A stretch of DNA of 5,599 nucleotides from positions 1 to 5,599 of the forward strand of contig CAJZJI010000067.1 in the NCBI GenBank assembly GCA_916049935.1. The letters run 5' to 3'. The DNA comes from an uncultured Streptococcus sp. (GTDB lineage: Bacteria; Bacillota; Bacilli; Lactobacillales; Aerococcaceae). Below are positions 5,561 to 5,599 of the stretch, piece by piece. The position numbers and the translations under genes are program-made. Numbering within the stretch: the stretch's first letter is position 1; every line of letters starts with the position of its first letter. The notes under the pieces are model-generated. The model did not search any database, was not told the origin of the DNA, and saw nothing but the letters and a program-made list of their open reading frames with translations.

Positions 5561-5592
5561 AACAGGGGCTTGTTGTTAAACAAGCCCCTGTT
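5561..5592 (-). terminator. Strong hairpin terminator of an upstream minus-strand gene
   Basis: AACAGGGGCTTGTT (5561-5574) and AACAAGCCCCTGTT (5579-5592) pair perfectly over 14 bp with a GTTA loop. On the minus strand the stem ends in TGTTTCTTTG, a T-rich tail, while the plus-strand tail (CCTAGTT) is poor. It therefore probably ends a minus-strand transcript entering from beyond the right edge. It abuts the end of the inverted repeat. Confidence 0.75.
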
Positions 5593-5599
5593 CCTAGTT

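Larger units (their letters stand above)
5281..5562. repeat. Long interrupted inverted repeat of unknown class
   Basis: The left arm (copy B, about 5281-5400) and right arm (copy C, about 5403-5562) are complementary in ordered blocks. ACACAATATT (5294-5303) pairs with 5538-5547. GTGATTACGAAG (5317-5328) pairs with 5496-5507. GACTTGT (5331-5337) pairs with 5487-5493, GGGTTC (5339-5344) with 5481-5486, ATAGTAGC (5347-5354) with 5468-5475, and GTAATG (5356-5361) with 5461-5466. CAAAG (5373-5377) pairs with 5424-5428, and the centre is a 15-bp-class hairpin. The outer ends (TTTCCTTTGCAT and its counterpart) also match. The right arm is longer because of two local hairpins. It could be a palindromic miniature mobile element, an intergenic repeat family, or a structured RNA. 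I do not recognise it. Confidence 0.75.
5111..5599. other. Gene-free region upstream of tmk, rich in repeats
   Basis: No reading frame here has a convincing start, ribosome binding site or family likeness. The space holds the tmk promoter, a partial repeat copy (5191-5247), a C-tract (5256-5279), a long inverted repeat (5281-5562) and a terminator hairpin (5561-5592). A small AT-rich stem, GAAATT/AATTTC, lies at 5164-5180 and is probably incidental. An RNA gene is possible, but I recognise no known class. Confidence 0.7.

Noticed and set aside
5281..5562. Structured region as a known RNA: T-box leader, SRP RNA or 6S RNA
   Set aside because: There is no T-box core, no SRP GGAA-loop domain, and the direct-repeat copy nearby fits a repeat element better than 6S RNA.
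5191..5562. CRISPR array
   Set aside because: There are only two direct copies plus one inverted copy, with unequal spacing and imperfect identity.

Overview
The window looks like part of a low-GC Gram-positive chromosome, most likely from the order Lactobacillales. Every supported protein gene lies on the minus strand, so the biological reading direction runs from the right end to the left. The evidence for the group is the run tmk, darA (yaaQ), holB, yabA, which is a Firmicutes housekeeping arrangement. The absence of yaaR and ricT (yaaT), which Bacillus carries between these genes, favours a non-sporulating lactic-acid-type organism. I cannot name the genus.

Right end (about 5100-5599). 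This is a 490-base stretch with no convincing gene. It starts at the right with a perfect 14-bp hairpin, probably the terminator of an unseen upstream minus-strand gene. Next to it lies a long, interrupted inverted repeat of about 280 bases (5281-5562). A third, partial copy of its outer arm lies at 5191-5247. Between the copies is a C-tract that gives the minus strand four G-runs, a possible G-quadruplex. A sigma-A-like promoter for tmk follows at 5121-5149.

Middle (2781-5089). A compact operon encodes thymidylate kinase, the cyclic-di-AMP receptor PstA/DarA, the delta' subunit of the DNA polymerase III clamp loader and the initiation-control protein YabA. The genes are separated by 12, 1 and 16 bases. 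Together they cover dTTP supply, replication and second-messenger sensing. A hairpin terminator at 2704-2733 ends the operon.

Left half (1-2704). A second operon begins at an extended -10 promoter that touches the preceding terminator, followed by a 25-bp palindrome that looks like an operator. It encodes a cysteine-type sulfatase with no signal peptide, a formylglycine-generating enzyme that would activate it, and the start of a TauE/SafE-family membrane permease cut by the window edge. The joins are TAG-T-ATG and TAATG, so the three are almost certainly co-translated. The likely logic is intracellular desulfation of an imported sulfated compound, activation of the sulfatase in the same cell, and export of the released sulfur oxyanion. 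The substrate and the transported ion are inference.

The least explained part is the repeat region upstream of tmk. The best-supported functional module is the sulfatase, activator and permease cassette.
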